Below are positions 35,518 to 46,100 of a stretch of DNA of 60,530 nt, piece by piece. The notes beneath the pieces were generated by a model. That model had not been told where the DNA came from. It worked only from the letters and a program-made list of their open reading frames with translations, and did not search any database. Source of the stretch: Chloroflexota bacterium (lineage in GTDB: Bacteria > Chloroflexota > Limnocylindria > Limnocylindrales > CSP1-4); the NCBI GenBank assembly GCA_021786385.1, contig JAJYNJ010000007.1, positions 1-60,530 on the forward strand, read 5' to 3'. Position 1 is the stretch's first letter. Every line of letters begins with the position of its first letter. Both the position numbers and the translations under genes were made by a program.

Positions 35518-36183
35518 CTAGTTGGCCGTTCCTCCGGCCGCACCCGACCAGGCGTCGGCGGCGGCCTTCAGCAGCAGGTACGAAGAGGTCGCGCCCGGGT
35601 CCTGGTGCCCGGCGCTTCGCTCTCCGAGGTAGCTCGCCCGACCTTTGCGGGCGACGAGCGGGATGGTCGCGAGCATCCCCTGCTCGGCCGCAGCGACCGC
35701 ACGGGCCAATGCGTCCTGCAGGGAGGCCCCCGATGCGGCGGCCTCCCGCAGGGCGTCCCGGGCCGGCAGCAGCGTGTCGAGCATGGTCTTGTCGCCCGGC
35801 TCCGCCTTGCCGATCCGCTGAACCCCAGCGACTCCGGCGTCGAGCGCCGCGATGAGATCGTCGAGGCCGATGGCCTCGCGGCCGGCCGTGGCGGTGCCGA
35901 GCTGCAGAAAGAACGTGCCGTAGAGCGGGCCGCTCGCCCCGCCGACCGTCGAGACCAGCGTCATCCCCACCGTCTTGAACGCCGCGCCGATGTCGCGGTT
36001 GGGCAGGCCCGGGAGTTTCCCGATCACGGCCTGGAAGCCCCGGTCCATGTTGATGCCGTGGTCGGCATCGCCGATCGCGGAGTCGAGCTCGGTGAGGTAC
36101 TCCTTCTGGTCCCTGACGGATGCGGCGAACGTGTTGATCCAAGCGATCACGTCGTCATACGTGATCGGCGTCGACCCGCTCAT
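35518..36183 (-). CDS. dhaL: dihydroxyacetone kinase ADP-binding subunit DhaL
   Basis: Holds ADP that is rephosphorylated by DhaM and transfers the phosphate to dihydroxyacetone bound by DhaK. The 221-residue product has the Mg/ADP motif SAIGDADHGINMDRGF, GGASGPLYGTFF, PGDKTMLDTLLPA and RKGRASYLGERSAGHQDPGA, all intact. It is 52 bp after dhaK and pairs with it. Two other DhaL proteins are encoded at 38.5 and 39.8 kb. Confidence 0.95.
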   Translation of the reverse strand: MSGSTPITYDDVIAWINTFAASVRDQKEYLTELDSAIGDADHGINMDRGFQAVIGKLPGLPNRDIGAAFKTVGMTLVSTVGGASGPLYGTFFLQLGTATAGREAIGLDDLIAALDAGVAGVQRIGKAEPGDKTMLDTLLPARDALREAAASGASLQDALARAVAAAEQGMLATIPLVARKGRASYLGERSAGHQDPGATSSYLLLKAAADAWSGAAGGTAN

Positions 36184-36235
36184 CCGCCCGTCACACCTTC
36201 CCTTTCATGTCGCATGGTCACGTCCGACCGCGCGG

Positions 36236-37234
<999 letters not shown>

Positions 37235-37346
37235 CGGTTCTCCTGCGCTAACGCCTGCTGGTGCTCCTGCCGCCGCCCGGCAGCGGCCGAACCGGCGGCA
37301 GGACGCGTGACACGGGTGCCGGCGTCAGTCGGCGCGCCGACCGTGT

Positions 37347-38096
37347 TCAGTGCGCGATCGCCTTCAGGATGTAGTCAGTGAACACCCACTGGTACACCAC
37401 GGCGGCGAGGGCGCCGCCGATGAGCGGGCCGACCACCGGTACCCACGAGTAGGCCCAGTCCGAATCACGCTTGCCCGGGATGGGCAGGATGAAGTGGGCG
37501 ATGCGCGGACCGAGGTCGCGGGCGGGGTTGATGGCGTACCCGGTCGTACCGCCGAGCGAGAGGCCGATCACCCAGACCAACAGTGCGACGGGCAGCGCGC
37601 CCAATGACGCCAGTCCAGAGCCACTGCCGTTGTGGCCGAACGAGAAGATCACGAACAGCAGCACGAAGGTGCCGATGATCTCCGAGATCAGGTTCAGGGG
37701 GTAGTTGCGGATGTTCGGGGCGGTGCTGAAGACCGCCAGCTTGAGGTTGGCGTCCTCAGTGGCCTTGAAGTGATCCCAGTAATGGAGCGCCACCAGGCAG
37801 GCGCCGATGAACGCGCCGATCATCTGCCCGAGCCAGTAGCCGGGCACGGCGCTCCACGGAATGCCACCGTTGATCGCGACCGCGAGCGTCACCGCGGGGT
37901 TGATATGGGCACCGCTGATCGGTCCGGCGACGACGACGCCGGCGAAGACGGCCAAGGCCCATGCCGTGGTGATCACGATCCAGCCGGAGTTCTGGGCCTT
38001 GGACTTGGTGAGCAGGACTGCGGCGACCACGCCGTCGCCGAGGAGGATCAGCATCCCTGTGCCAAAGATCTCGGCGAGGAACTTCTCAGCTGTCAT
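37347..38096 (-). CDS. glpF: glycerol uptake facilitator (aquaglyceroporin)
   Basis: MIP-family channel for glycerol and other small polyols across the cytoplasmic membrane. The 249-residue product has six spans and both half-helix motifs: SGAHINPAVTLAVAING (first NPA) and GYAINPARDLGPRI (second NPA with the Arg/Asp typical of glycerol channels). First gene of the ten-gene glycerol operon. The start at 38096 follows a GAGGGAG site. Confidence 0.96.
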   Translation of the reverse strand: MTAEKFLAEIFGTGMLILLGDGVVAAVLLTKSKAQNSGWIVITTAWALAVFAGVVVAGPISGAHINPAVTLAVAINGGIPWSAVPGYWLGQMIGAFIGACLVALHYWDHFKATEDANLKLAVFSTAPNIRNYPLNLISEIIGTFVLLFVIFSFGHNGSGSGLASLGALPVALLVWVIGLSLGGTTGYAINPARDLGPRIAHFILPIPGKRDSDWAYSWVPVVGPLIGGALAAVVYQWVFTDYILKAIAH

Positions 38097-38337
38097 CCTG
38101 TATGTACTCCCTCAGAGATGGGATAGTTCCTGCGGTGCCACGACCGGGGATGTGGGCTGCGCGAATGGGGCCGCACCGCCCTCGGACGGACCCGGAAACC
38201 CCGGCCGGCATAGCATGAAGCGACTGCCCTTCCTGATACCCTCCTTTCCAGCCGCCGTGTCGCGGCGCGCCCCCCCCAGCGCACAGCCGAACAGAGACGG
38301 CGACGTCCGTTCCTGACGGGCGACAATCTACGGCGGG
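38097..38337 (-). promoter_or_regulatory. long leader region of the glpF operon
   Basis: A TAGATT box (minus strand, 38325-38330) would give a leader of about 220 nt. Inside is an AAAGGAGG tract (about 38240-38250) and a possible 34-codon upstream ORF (ATG 38216, TGA 38112-38114) whose stop overlaps the glpF SD. No known riboswitch consensus was recognised. Induction by glycerol or DHA is expected for such operons, but no operator can be pointed to. Confidence 0.35.
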
Positions 38338-38476
38338 ATGGGCGGCCAGAATCTCAAGACATCGTCGAAATCGCGCGCCGGCGGGAGCCCGAACCGGCGG
38401 GAGCCAGAAGCGCTCCGCGTGGCGGGTTTCGCGCGGAGCGCGGCTGCCACGCCGCAGGCTGACCGCACGGCGCTCG

Positions 38477-38533
38477 GCCGGCGGAGACGCGCTGAGCCGG
38501 CGGAGACGCGTTCAGCCGGCGGAGACGCGTTCA
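38477..38533. repeat. 19-bp tandem repeat, 3 copies, covering a dhaL stop
   Basis: Units of the form GCCGGCGGAGACGCGTTCA; the middle unit holds the stop codon of the dhaL gene at 38512. The 38338-38476 stretch next to it shows GC-rich inverted bits (CGCTCCGCG/CGCGGAGCG) and no gene. Confidence 0.75.
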
Positions 38534-39180
38534 GCCGCCGGGCACGTCTCGGCGAGCGCGCGGACGAGCAGGGCGCTCGACGCGGCGCCGGGGTCGAGGT
38601 GGCCGGCCGATCGCTCGCCCAGGTAGCTCGCGCGTCCTCGCCGTGCGACGAGCGGCCGCGTCGCCTCCAGCCCGGCCTCGGCGGCCTGTGCGGCGCGCGC
38701 CAGGGCCTCGCCCAGGTTGGTTCCGGTGCCGGCCGACGCACGCAGGGCCCCCAGCGCCGGGACGAGCGCATCGAGCATCGTCTTGTCGCCAGGCCCCGAG
38801 CGCCCGAGCGCGGCGATCGCCTCGACGGCCGCCTCGAACGCACGGACGATGACCTCCAGCGGCGGGACCTCCCCGGCCCCCGCTTCCGGCTCCGGGATGG
38901 CGGCTCCAGCCCTGGCCAGCGCCCGGCCGTAGAGCGCCCCACTCGCGCCGCCGACCGAACCGAGCATCACGCGCCCGGCCTCGGCCAGCACGACGCCCGC
39001 GGGCAGGAGCTGCGCCTCCTGGGCGTCGAGCCGCGCCACCACCAGCCCGAAGCCCCGGTCGAGGTTGATGCCGTGGTCGCCGTCGCCGATCGCGGCGTCG
39101 AGCTCCGTGAGCCAGGTGCTTCGGTCGTGGACCACGGCGGCGCTCGCCCGCAGCCACGCCTGCGCCCACTGCGCGCTCAT
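38512..39180 (-). CDS. dhaL: second DhaL subunit
   Basis: A 222-residue DHA kinase ADP-binding protein. DAAIGDGDHGINLDRGF, GGASGALYGRALARAG, GPGDKTMLDALVPA and RRGRASYLGERSAGHLDPGA match the first DhaL closely, so the active site looks complete. It carries a unique Glu/Pro-rich insertion near residue 100. The start at 39180 is chosen because MSAQWAQAWLRA aligns with the first helix; no SD is visible, but it lies 67 bp after dhaM2's stop, so it probably shares its message. It may form a second transferase unit with the DhaM encoded just upstream. Confidence 0.9.
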   Translation of the reverse strand: MSAQWAQAWLRASAAVVHDRSTWLTELDAAIGDGDHGINLDRGFGLVVARLDAQEAQLLPAGVVLAEAGRVMLGSVGGASGALYGRALARAGAAIPEPEAGAGEVPPLEVIVRAFEAAVEAIAALGRSGPGDKTMLDALVPALGALRASAGTGTNLGEALARAAQAAEAGLEATRPLVARRGRASYLGERSAGHLDPGAASSALLVRALAETCPAAERVSAG

Positions 39181-39247
39181 GCGTTGCGGCCGGTTGCCCG
39201 TCTGGCGGGCGGCGGGATCAGCGCGACGGTCGGGCCCGGGGGCGCCG

Positions 39248-39703
39248 TCATGCCGCGTCGCCCTGCGGGAGTTTCGGGACACCCGCCGCGCCATCGGCGG
39301 CGCGCGCCACGTCATCCAATGGCGCGCCGGAGGCGGCCTCCACGGCCGCCAGCACGGCACCTTCCACGATCGGACCTCCGCTCAGCCGCGTCAGCCGCCG
39401 CTCCTCGGCGGTCGCCTCCTCGAGCGCGATCTCCACCGCGAGCGCGGCGCTACCGAGATCGATGAGGATGACGGCGCCGTCCCCAGCGCTTGCCGCGAGC
39501 ACCTCGCGCAGCACGTCCAGCACTTTCGGCGCACTGGTCCCGAGCGCGCCGACCGCCGTGCCGCCAGCCTCGCCGACCGGCACCGCCGGGGCCGCCTGCG
39601 CGACCATGGCGCGGAGGCCTGCTAGGAGCACGGGGCTGTGAGCGACGAGGACCAGTCCGACCACGACTCCTCCGAACGCGGCGGCGCGCCCCAAGCCGCC
39701 CAT
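39248..39703 (-). CDS. dhaM: second DhaM-type EIIA protein
   Basis: A 151-residue PTS EIIA-mannose-fold protein. Phospho-His22 is in GLVLVAHSPVLLAGLRAMVA; GGTAVGALGTSAPKVLDVLR, ILIDLGSAALAVEIALEEA and SGGPIVEGAVLAAVEAASG match DhaM. The DLGSA motif is nearer to canonical DhaM than the first copy. The start at 39703 sits 5 nt past a GACACT box on the minus strand, so a leaderless start is possible; a GTG closer to the VGLVLVAHS strand with a GGAGGA site is the alternative. Divergent from the dhaL-kinase-regulator operon. Confidence 0.85.
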   Translation of the reverse strand: MGGLGRAAAFGGVVVGLVLVAHSPVLLAGLRAMVAQAAPAVPVGEAGGTAVGALGTSAPKVLDVLREVLAASAGDGAVILIDLGSAALAVEIALEEATAEERRLTRLSGGPIVEGAVLAAVEAASGAPLDDVARAADGAAGVPKLPQGDAA

Positions 39704-39749
39704 AGACGAGTGTCGCCGGGGCGGGACGGGCTCGTACACTACGTACGAG
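39704..39749. promoter_or_regulatory. divergent promoter between dhaM2 and dhaL3
   Basis: TACACT (39735-39740, plus strand) lies 9 nt before the dhaL3 ATG at 39750, and GACACT (39709-39714, minus strand) lies 5 nt before the dhaM2 ATG at 39703. The two starts are only 46 bp apart, so regulation of both units is likely linked. The sequence TACACTACGTACGA around the plus box holds the small palindrome TACGTA. Confidence 0.5.
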
Positions 39750-40541
39750 ATGAGCATAGACCGCGTCTCGGACCCAGTGCAGGCGCGCGAGCGGAGCACG
39801 GCACCGGCCGCGCGGCGGCGGCTTGCCACGACGCCAGGCGCCGCCCACGAGACACGCGTGCGGCCCGCGCTCGACCGGGGTGCCGTCACCGCGTACCTGG
39901 CGCGGGCGGCCCGCTCGTTGCGCCGCCACCGCGGGCTGCTCGACCGGCTCGACGCGTCGCTCGGCGACGGCGACCATGGCGAGAACATGGCCACCGGGTT
40001 CGACGCGGTGCTGCAGGCGCTGGCGGAGGAGCCTGCCAGCGACCTGGGCGCGCTGCTGCGCAACGTGGGGCATGTCCTGGTCGCGCGGGTCGGCGGCGCC
40101 AGCGGTCCGCTCTACGGCACCGCCTTCATCGAGGCCGGGTTCACGGTCGGGAGCGTCGCCCATCTCGACCCGGCGGCGATCGCCGACGCCTTCGATGCCG
40201 CCGTGCGCGGTCTTTCCCGGCGGGGGCGCTGCGCCGTCGGCGACAAGACGATCCTCGACGCGCTGGCGCCCGCCGCGGGCGCCTTCCGCGCCGCCGTCGA
40301 AGCCGGCGAGTCCTTGGAGACCTCGCTGCGGCGCGCCGCGTGGGCGGCCCACTCGGGGATGCGCGCCACCACGCCGCTCGTCGCGCGGCGCGGGCTCGCG
40401 TTGCGGCTCGGAGAACGCTCCCGCGGGCACCAAGACCCCGGCGCGACGTCCTGTTTCCTGCTGGTGCGCACGATGCTGGCCGCGCCGCGCGACCACGCGC
40501 GCCCGGCGGCACTGCACGCTGCCGCGGGGGGCTGCGCATGA
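39750..40541 (+). CDS. third DhaL-like protein, coupled to histidine kinase
   Basis: A 263-residue DhaL-fold protein. DASLGDGDHGENMATGF, RVGGASGPLYGTAFIEAG, VGDKTILDALAPAAGAF and RRGLALRLGERSRGHQDPGA keep the ADP/Mg ligands, though NMATGF and LALRLGERSRGH differ from the other two copies (NMDRGF and ASYLGERSAGH). An extra N-terminal tail of about 45 residues is present. Its TGA overlaps the ATG of the histidine kinase (ATGA). In E. coli DhaL binds and activates the regulator DhaR; a sensing role here is inference from the coupling. Confidence 0.85.
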   Translation: MSIDRVSDPVQARERSTAPAARRRLATTPGAAHETRVRPALDRGAVTAYLARAARSLRRHRGLLDRLDASLGDGDHGENMATGFDAVLQALAEEPASDLGALLRNVGHVLVARVGGASGPLYGTAFIEAGFTVGSVAHLDPAAIADAFDAAVRGLSRRGRCAVGDKTILDALAPAAGAFRAAVEAGESLETSLRRAAWAAHSGMRATTPLVARRGLALRLGERSRGHQDPGATSCFLLVRTMLAAPRDHARPAALHAAAGGCA

Positions 40542-42445
40542 CGGGCCACGGATCCGCTTCCGACAGAGCCACGGCCGCGCACGAGGCCACGGCCGCACGC
40601 GGCGCCATCCTGCGGAACCCCGGCGATGCCGCCCCCGGCAGGACCGCGCCGGTCTGCCGGGGGCCCACGTCGCGGGCCGTGCCGGGCCTCGGCGAACCGC
40701 CGCCCGCGCTCGCCCCCGCACCCCACAGCGGCGAGGAGCGCCGCCGCATCCCGGACCGCCGGCGCGACGGAGCGCGACTGGCGGCGCTGGAAGCCGATCG
40801 GTGGCGGTCGTTCGAGGACGCCCAGCGCGAGGCGGACACGATGTTCGCCCAGTACCAGTTGAGTCAGCTGCTCGCCTCCGGGGGCAGCGTGGCCGAGTTG
40901 TCCGCGGCGGTGCTCGACGAATTGCTGCGCCACGACGAGGCGCGGGGCGGTGCCCTCTGGCTGACACCGCCAGGCGGCGGTCTGCTGACGCTGGTGGCGG
41001 CCGTCCCGGGAGTCGGGACGAGCGGCCCGGGACTTGGGGCGAGCGACCCGGGAACGCCAGCGGTCGGCGCCCGCGAGGCCGCCGAGGAGGAGGTGCCGCC
41101 GCAACTGGAGGACGTCGCGGCCGCGACGTCCTGGTGCCGGGGAGCCGGATGGGCGGGCGTGCCGCTCGAGGAGAGCCGCGACACCGGCGACGGCTTCGAG
41201 CAGCGCACGGTGGGCTTCGTGGCCCTGCAGCGCGGTGCGGCGGACGACGGGGGCGTGCCGCTGCGGTTCCTCCCCCGCGTGCGCCACGAGCTCGCGATCG
41301 CGTTCCGGGCCGCGCAGCTGCGGGAGACGCTGGCCCACGAGCGCTCGCTGCTCGCGGCGATCCTGGACGGCGCGACCGACGCCATCGTCGCCGTCGACGA
41401 GGATCGGCGGGTGGTGCGGCTCAACCGGGCGGCCCTCGCGCTCCTCGACGCGTCGCCCGAAACGGCGCCCACGCCGTGCCACGAGCTGTTCGGGTGCGAC
41501 CGGCCGCGCCCGAATGGCGCCGACCCGCAGCTGCGGTGCGGGACCCGCTGCCCATTCGAGGAGGTGCTCGCCGGTGCCCCACCGATCGTCGGCCGCGAAC
41601 AGACGGTGATGGGCCGGGGCGGCGAGGAGATCCCCGTCGTTGCGTCGTACGCGCCGATGTCCGGCCCTGATGCCGGCGCGGTCGCGGTCCTGCACGATCT
41701 GCGCGGTGCTCGCGCGCTGGACGAGCTCCGTTCGAGCTTCGTGGCGGCCGTCTCGCACGACCTGCGCACGCCGCTGGCGCTCATCACCGCCTACGTGGAC
41801 ACGCTCCTGGGGCTCGAGCTCGACGCCCCGGAGCGGCGACGCGCGATCGAAGGGATCGGCAAGGCCGCCGCGCGCCTGGCGGCGCTCGTGGACGAGATCC
41901 TCGACGTCGCGCACCTCGAGAGCAGCCGCATCGCCCTGCGCCGCCAGCCCGCCTCGCTGGCCGCGATCGTCTCGCGCGTGACGGCCGAGTTCGCGGATGC
42001 GCCCGGGATCCCCCCGATCGAGGTGGCGCTCCCCGGCGACCTGCCGCCCGTCGACGTCGACGCGGACCGCATCGCGCAGGTGCTCGACAACCTGGTGACG
42101 AATGCGGCAAAGTACGGCCGCACCAGCGCACCGATCACGATCCGGGCCGCCCAGCAGGAGCGCAGTGTGGTGGTCAGCGTCGAAGACGAGGGGGTCGGCA
42201 TCGCGCCGGCCGAACGCGATCAGGTGTTCGAGCGTTTCTACCGCGGGCGCGGGGCTCGGGACGCTGGCGTACCGGGGAGCGGGCTTGGCCTCTACGTGTG
42301 CCGGCGCCTCGTCGAGGCGCACGGCGGCGAGATCTGGGTGGACGACCGGCCGCGCGGCACGGCGATTGCGTTCACGCTGCCGGTGGCGGTCTCGTCCCGG
42401 GGTCGCCGGTCGCGCGGCACCGTCTGGACGGTGGGGACCCCGTGA
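40538..42445 (+). CDS. soluble GAF-PAS sensor histidine kinase
   Basis: A 635-residue two-component kinase with no membrane span. Order: Pro/Ala-rich N-terminus, GAF (about residues 105-262), PAS (270-390, ILDGATDAIVAVDEDRRVVR), HisKA with phospho-His407 in FVAAVSHDLRTPLALITAY, then the ATPase domain with N-box VLDNLVTNAAKYG, VEDEGVGIAP (G1), FERFYRGRG (F) and GSGLGLYVCRRLVEAHGGEI (G2). The PAS carries four Cys (314, 320, 334, 338; CHELFGC...CGTRC), which could bind a metal or sense redox. Start overlaps the dhaL3 stop; end overlaps the regulator GTG. Confidence 0.92.
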   Translation: MTGHGSASDRATAAHEATAARGAILRNPGDAAPGRTAPVCRGPTSRAVPGLGEPPPALAPAPHSGEERRRIPDRRRDGARLAALEADRWRSFEDAQREADTMFAQYQLSQLLASGGSVAELSAAVLDELLRHDEARGGALWLTPPGGGLLTLVAAVPGVGTSGPGLGASDPGTPAVGAREAAEEEVPPQLEDVAAATSWCRGAGWAGVPLEESRDTGDGFEQRTVGFVALQRGAADDGGVPLRFLPRVRHELAIAFRAAQLRETLAHERSLLAAILDGATDAIVAVDEDRRVVRLNRAALALLDASPETAPTPCHELFGCDRPRPNGADPQLRCGTRCPFEEVLAGAPPIVGREQTVMGRGGEEIPVVASYAPMSGPDAGAVAVLHDLRGARALDELRSSFVAAVSHDLRTPLALITAYVDTLLGLELDAPERRRAIEGIGKAAARLAALVDEILDVAHLESSRIALRRQPASLAAIVSRVTAEFADAPGIPPIEVALPGDLPPVDVDADRIAQVLDNLVTNAAKYGRTSAPITIRAAQQERSVVVSVEDEGVGIAPAERDQVFERFYRGRGARDAGVPGSGLGLYVCRRLVEAHGGEIWVDDRPRGTAIAFTLPVAVSSRGRRSRGTVWTVGTP

Positions 42446-43146
42446 GTGAGCCGGGGCGCGAGCGCATCCTCATCGTCGAGGACGAGCCAGAGTTCGCGGA
42501 GCTGATCCGGCTCTGGCTCGACCGTCACGGGTGGCAGACCCTGCTGGCCCGTGACGGATGGGAGGCGCTGCAGCAGTTCGAGCGGGACCGCCCCGATCTC
42601 GTGCTGCTCGACATCGGGCTGCCCGGGCCGGACGGCTGGGAGCTGATCGGCCGGATTCGCGCGCACAGCCAGGTGCCGGTCCTGATGGTGACGGCACTGG
42701 GCGCGGAGGCCGACAAGGTGCGCGGGCTCGGGGCCGGCGCGGACGACTACATGAACAAGCCGGTCAGCTTCCCCGAGCTCGTCGCCCGGGTGCAGGCCGC
42801 GCTGCGCCGGGCACACCCGCGCACGCCGTCCGCGGAGGACTCCGGCATCCTGATGCGCGGGGCCGTGCACATCTACCCGCGCAGCCACCGGGTGCTGGTC
42901 GGCGGGGTCGAGATCCACCTGACGCCGACCGAGTTCCGCCTGCTGCGCTACCTCGCGGAGCACCCCGGTGAGCTGGTGGGGCATCGCGAACTGCTGCAGG
43001 CAGTCTGGGGACCGACCTACGGCGACGACACCCAGCTGCTGCGCGTCACCATGCGCAACCTGCGCGCCAAGCTTGCCTCCGCGGCACCGGAGCGGCGCTT
43101 CATCACCACCGAGTACGGGCTGGGATACCGCTTCGTCGAGAGCTGA
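42442..43146 (+). CDS. OmpR/PhoB-family response regulator
   Basis: Transcription factor partner of the upstream kinase, 234 residues. The receiver domain begins ILIVEDEPEFAELI, with phospho-Asp57 in LVLLDIGLPGPDG, Thr84 and Lys106 (YMNKPVSFPEL). The winged-helix output domain (about residues 135-234) has HLTPTEFRLLRYLAEHPGEL and LRVTMRNLRAKL, ending FITTEYGLGYRF. GTG start 42442 overlaps the kinase stop (GTGA). Likely targets are the adjacent DHA genes, but no repeated operator was found. Confidence 0.94.
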   Translation: MSEPGRERILIVEDEPEFAELIRLWLDRHGWQTLLARDGWEALQQFERDRPDLVLLDIGLPGPDGWELIGRIRAHSQVPVLMVTALGAEADKVRGLGAGADDYMNKPVSFPELVARVQAALRRAHPRTPSAEDSGILMRGAVHIYPRSHRVLVGGVEIHLTPTEFRLLRYLAEHPGELVGHRELLQAVWGPTYGDDTQLLRVTMRNLRAKLASAAPERRFITTEYGLGYRFVES

Positions 43147-43187
43147 GCCGACGGTCGGATCCGCCGGCCGTCGCGACCCCACGAAGG

Positions 43188-46100
43188 TCAGGTCGGGACG
43201 CCGACCGCCGTCCCGTCTGCCCCCGCCAGCTGCACCACGATCGCGCGCGCCACCTCCCAGAAGAGCGCCGGCCGCCCCACCCGCACCCGGATCTGGTTCG
43301 ACGCGATACGCAGCGAGCCGGGCGTGAGCCCGGCCGGTCGCCAGCCGGGCGCCTGCAGCGCGCGCACCACCGCCGCCCGTGGCCAGTCGGTCGGGAAGCG
43401 GAAGACCAGGTCGGCGTCCTCCCGCGAAACCGACGCGATCCCGGCGCGCTCGCCGAGCAGCCGCAGGTGCACCACCTCGAGCAGCCGCTCCGCGGGTACC
43501 GGCAGTGGGCCGAAGCGGTCCAGCAGGTCGAGGCGCGCCGCGGCGAGCTCCTCCTCCGTGCGCACGCGCGCGAGGCGCCGGTAGAACTCGAGCTTCTGCG
43601 GCTCGCCGGCCACGTACTCGTCGGGCAGGTACGCGTCGACCGGCAGGTCGACGATCGCCGCGGGACGCGGGAGGAGCGGCTCGCGTTCCTCCATCGCGGC
43701 CCTCTGCTCCTCGACAGCCTCCGCCAGCAGCCGCGTATAGAGGTCGAAGCCGACCGCCGCGATGTGGCCGTGCTGCTCCGCGCCCAGGATGTTGCCGGCG
43801 CCGCGGATCTCGAGGTCGGCGAGCGCGATCTGGAAGCCCGCCCCGAGCTCGGACGCATTGAAGATCGCCTGGAGCCGCTTGCGCGCCACATCGCTCAGGC
43901 GGTCGCGCCGCCGATAGAGCAGGTACGCGTACGCGCGCCGGGCGCTCCGTCCGATCCGCCCGCGCAGCTGGTACAGCTGGGCCAGGCCGAGCGCGTCCGC
44001 GCGGTCGATCACGATCGTGTTCGCGTTCGGGATGTCGAGCCCGGATTCGATGATCGTGGTGCAGACGAGCACGTCGTACCCGCCGCCGGCGAAGGTAAGC
44101 ATCACTCGCTCGAGCTGCCTCTCCGGCATCTGTCCGTGGGCGACGGCGATCCGCGCCTGCGGCAGCAAGCGGCGCAGCTGCTCGGCCTGCGCCTCGATCG
44201 TCTCGACCCGGTTGTGCACGAAGAACGCCTGGCCGCCGCGGTCGAGCTCCCGCAGGATGGCGTCGCGCACGAGTCCCGCGGAGGCCTCCGCCACGCGGGT
44301 CTGGATCGGGAGCCGGTCCTCCGGCGGCGTCTCGATCACGCTCATGTCGCGCACCCCCGAGAGCGCGAGGTTGAGCGTGCGCGGGATCGGCGTGGCGGAG
44401 AGCGTCAGCACGTCGACACTCCGTTTGAGCTGCTTGAGGCGCTCCTTGTGCGCCACCCCGAAGCGCTGCTCTTCGTCGACGATGACGAGCCCGAGGTTGC
44501 GAAAGTGGACGTCGCGCGAGAGCAGCCGGTGCGTGCCGATCACGAGGTCCACCGTCCCGCGGGCGAGCCCCTCGACGGTGGCCTGCTGCTCGGCCGGCGG
44601 GACGAAGCGGCTGAGGAGCCGCAGCACGATCGGGTACGCGGCGAAACGCTGCGTGAACGTCGCGTAGTGCTGCTGGGCGAGGACGGTGGTGGGCACCAGC
44701 ACCGCGACCTGCATGCCATCCTGGATCGCCTTGAAGGCCGCCCGCAGCGCCACCTCGGTCTTGCCGTACCCGACGTCGCCAACCACGAGTCGATCCATCG
44801 GCCGGGGCCGTTCCATGTCGGCCTTGGTCTCCAGTACGGCGCGCAGCTGATCGGCCGTTTCTTCGTACGGGAAGGCCGCCTCCATCTCGCCCTGCCAAGG
44901 GGTGTCGGGGGCGAAGGCATGCCCCTGTGAACGCTCGCGCGCGGAATAGAGCTCGAGCAGCTCCTTCGCCAGGTCCGAGACCGCGCGCCGCACGCGGGCC
45001 CGCGTGCGCTGCCACTCGCCGCCGCCGAGCTTCGACAGCGGCGGGTTCTCGCCGCCCGAGTAGCGGGAGATGCGGTCGATCTGCTCGACCGGCAGGTAGA
45101 TCCGGTCGCCGCCCGCGAAGTGCAGCTCCAGGTAGTCACGTTCCTCGCCCGAGCTCCCGACGCGCCGGCGCACCATCCCGCCATAACGGGCGATCCCGTG
45201 GTCGATGTGGACCACGATGTCCCCTGCGGTCAGCCGCTCGAGGAGATCGCGCGGAACGACGCGCCGCAGCGCGCGCGGACGCCGGACACGGACGTTCCCG
45301 AAGAGCTCGCGGTCGGTGAGGAGGACGAGCCCGTCGGGGCCGTCCTCGAACCCGCTGTTGAGGCTGCGCTCGACCAGCGCCACGCCGCCCGGCGCAGGCG
45401 GTTCGGCGAGACGGCGGGCCGGGACCACGAAGATGCCGGCGTCATCGAGGAGTTCGGCCAGGCGGGCCGACTGATCCGATGTGACGACCACGCGCCGGCC
45501 TTCGGCCCGCCACCGCGCCAGCGCTTCCCCGAGCCCGGCGACTCGCTGCGGCGGCAGGGCCGGCTCGCGCCAGCCGAACGGGTTGCCGCCCGGCGGCGCC
45601 CCCTCGGCCTCGCTCTCCCAGGTCAACTCGAGGGTCCGCGCCTCCTGCTGCGCGCGCCGCCAGGCCCGCGGATCGAGGTACGCGTCGGGCCAGCCAGCGG
45701 GCACCTCGCCAGCCTCTTCGAGTTCGCGGCGCCGCTCGGCGGCCTGTTCCCAGAGCAACTCGGCGGCCTGCGCCACGTCGCCCGGTTCATCGACCAGCCA
45801 GATGGCGTCGCCGAGGTGGTCCAGGCCGGTGGCCGGGGCGAGGAGACCGGCCCACACCTCGGCCGCATCACCCAGTTCGCGCGTCGCCGTGATCCGTTCC
45901 AGGTCCGCCTCGAGCAGGGGCGGGAGCCGCCCGGCCAGCCGACCGAGGCGCGCCCGCAGCCACGCGGCTGCGTCGGGCGGCACCAGGAACTCGCCGGCGG
46001 GCAAGACGGCCGCGGCGGCCACGGCGCCGGTCGAGCGCTGATCGGCGGGATCGAACGCCCGCAGCGAGTCGATCTCGTCACCGAAGAACTCGACGCGCAC

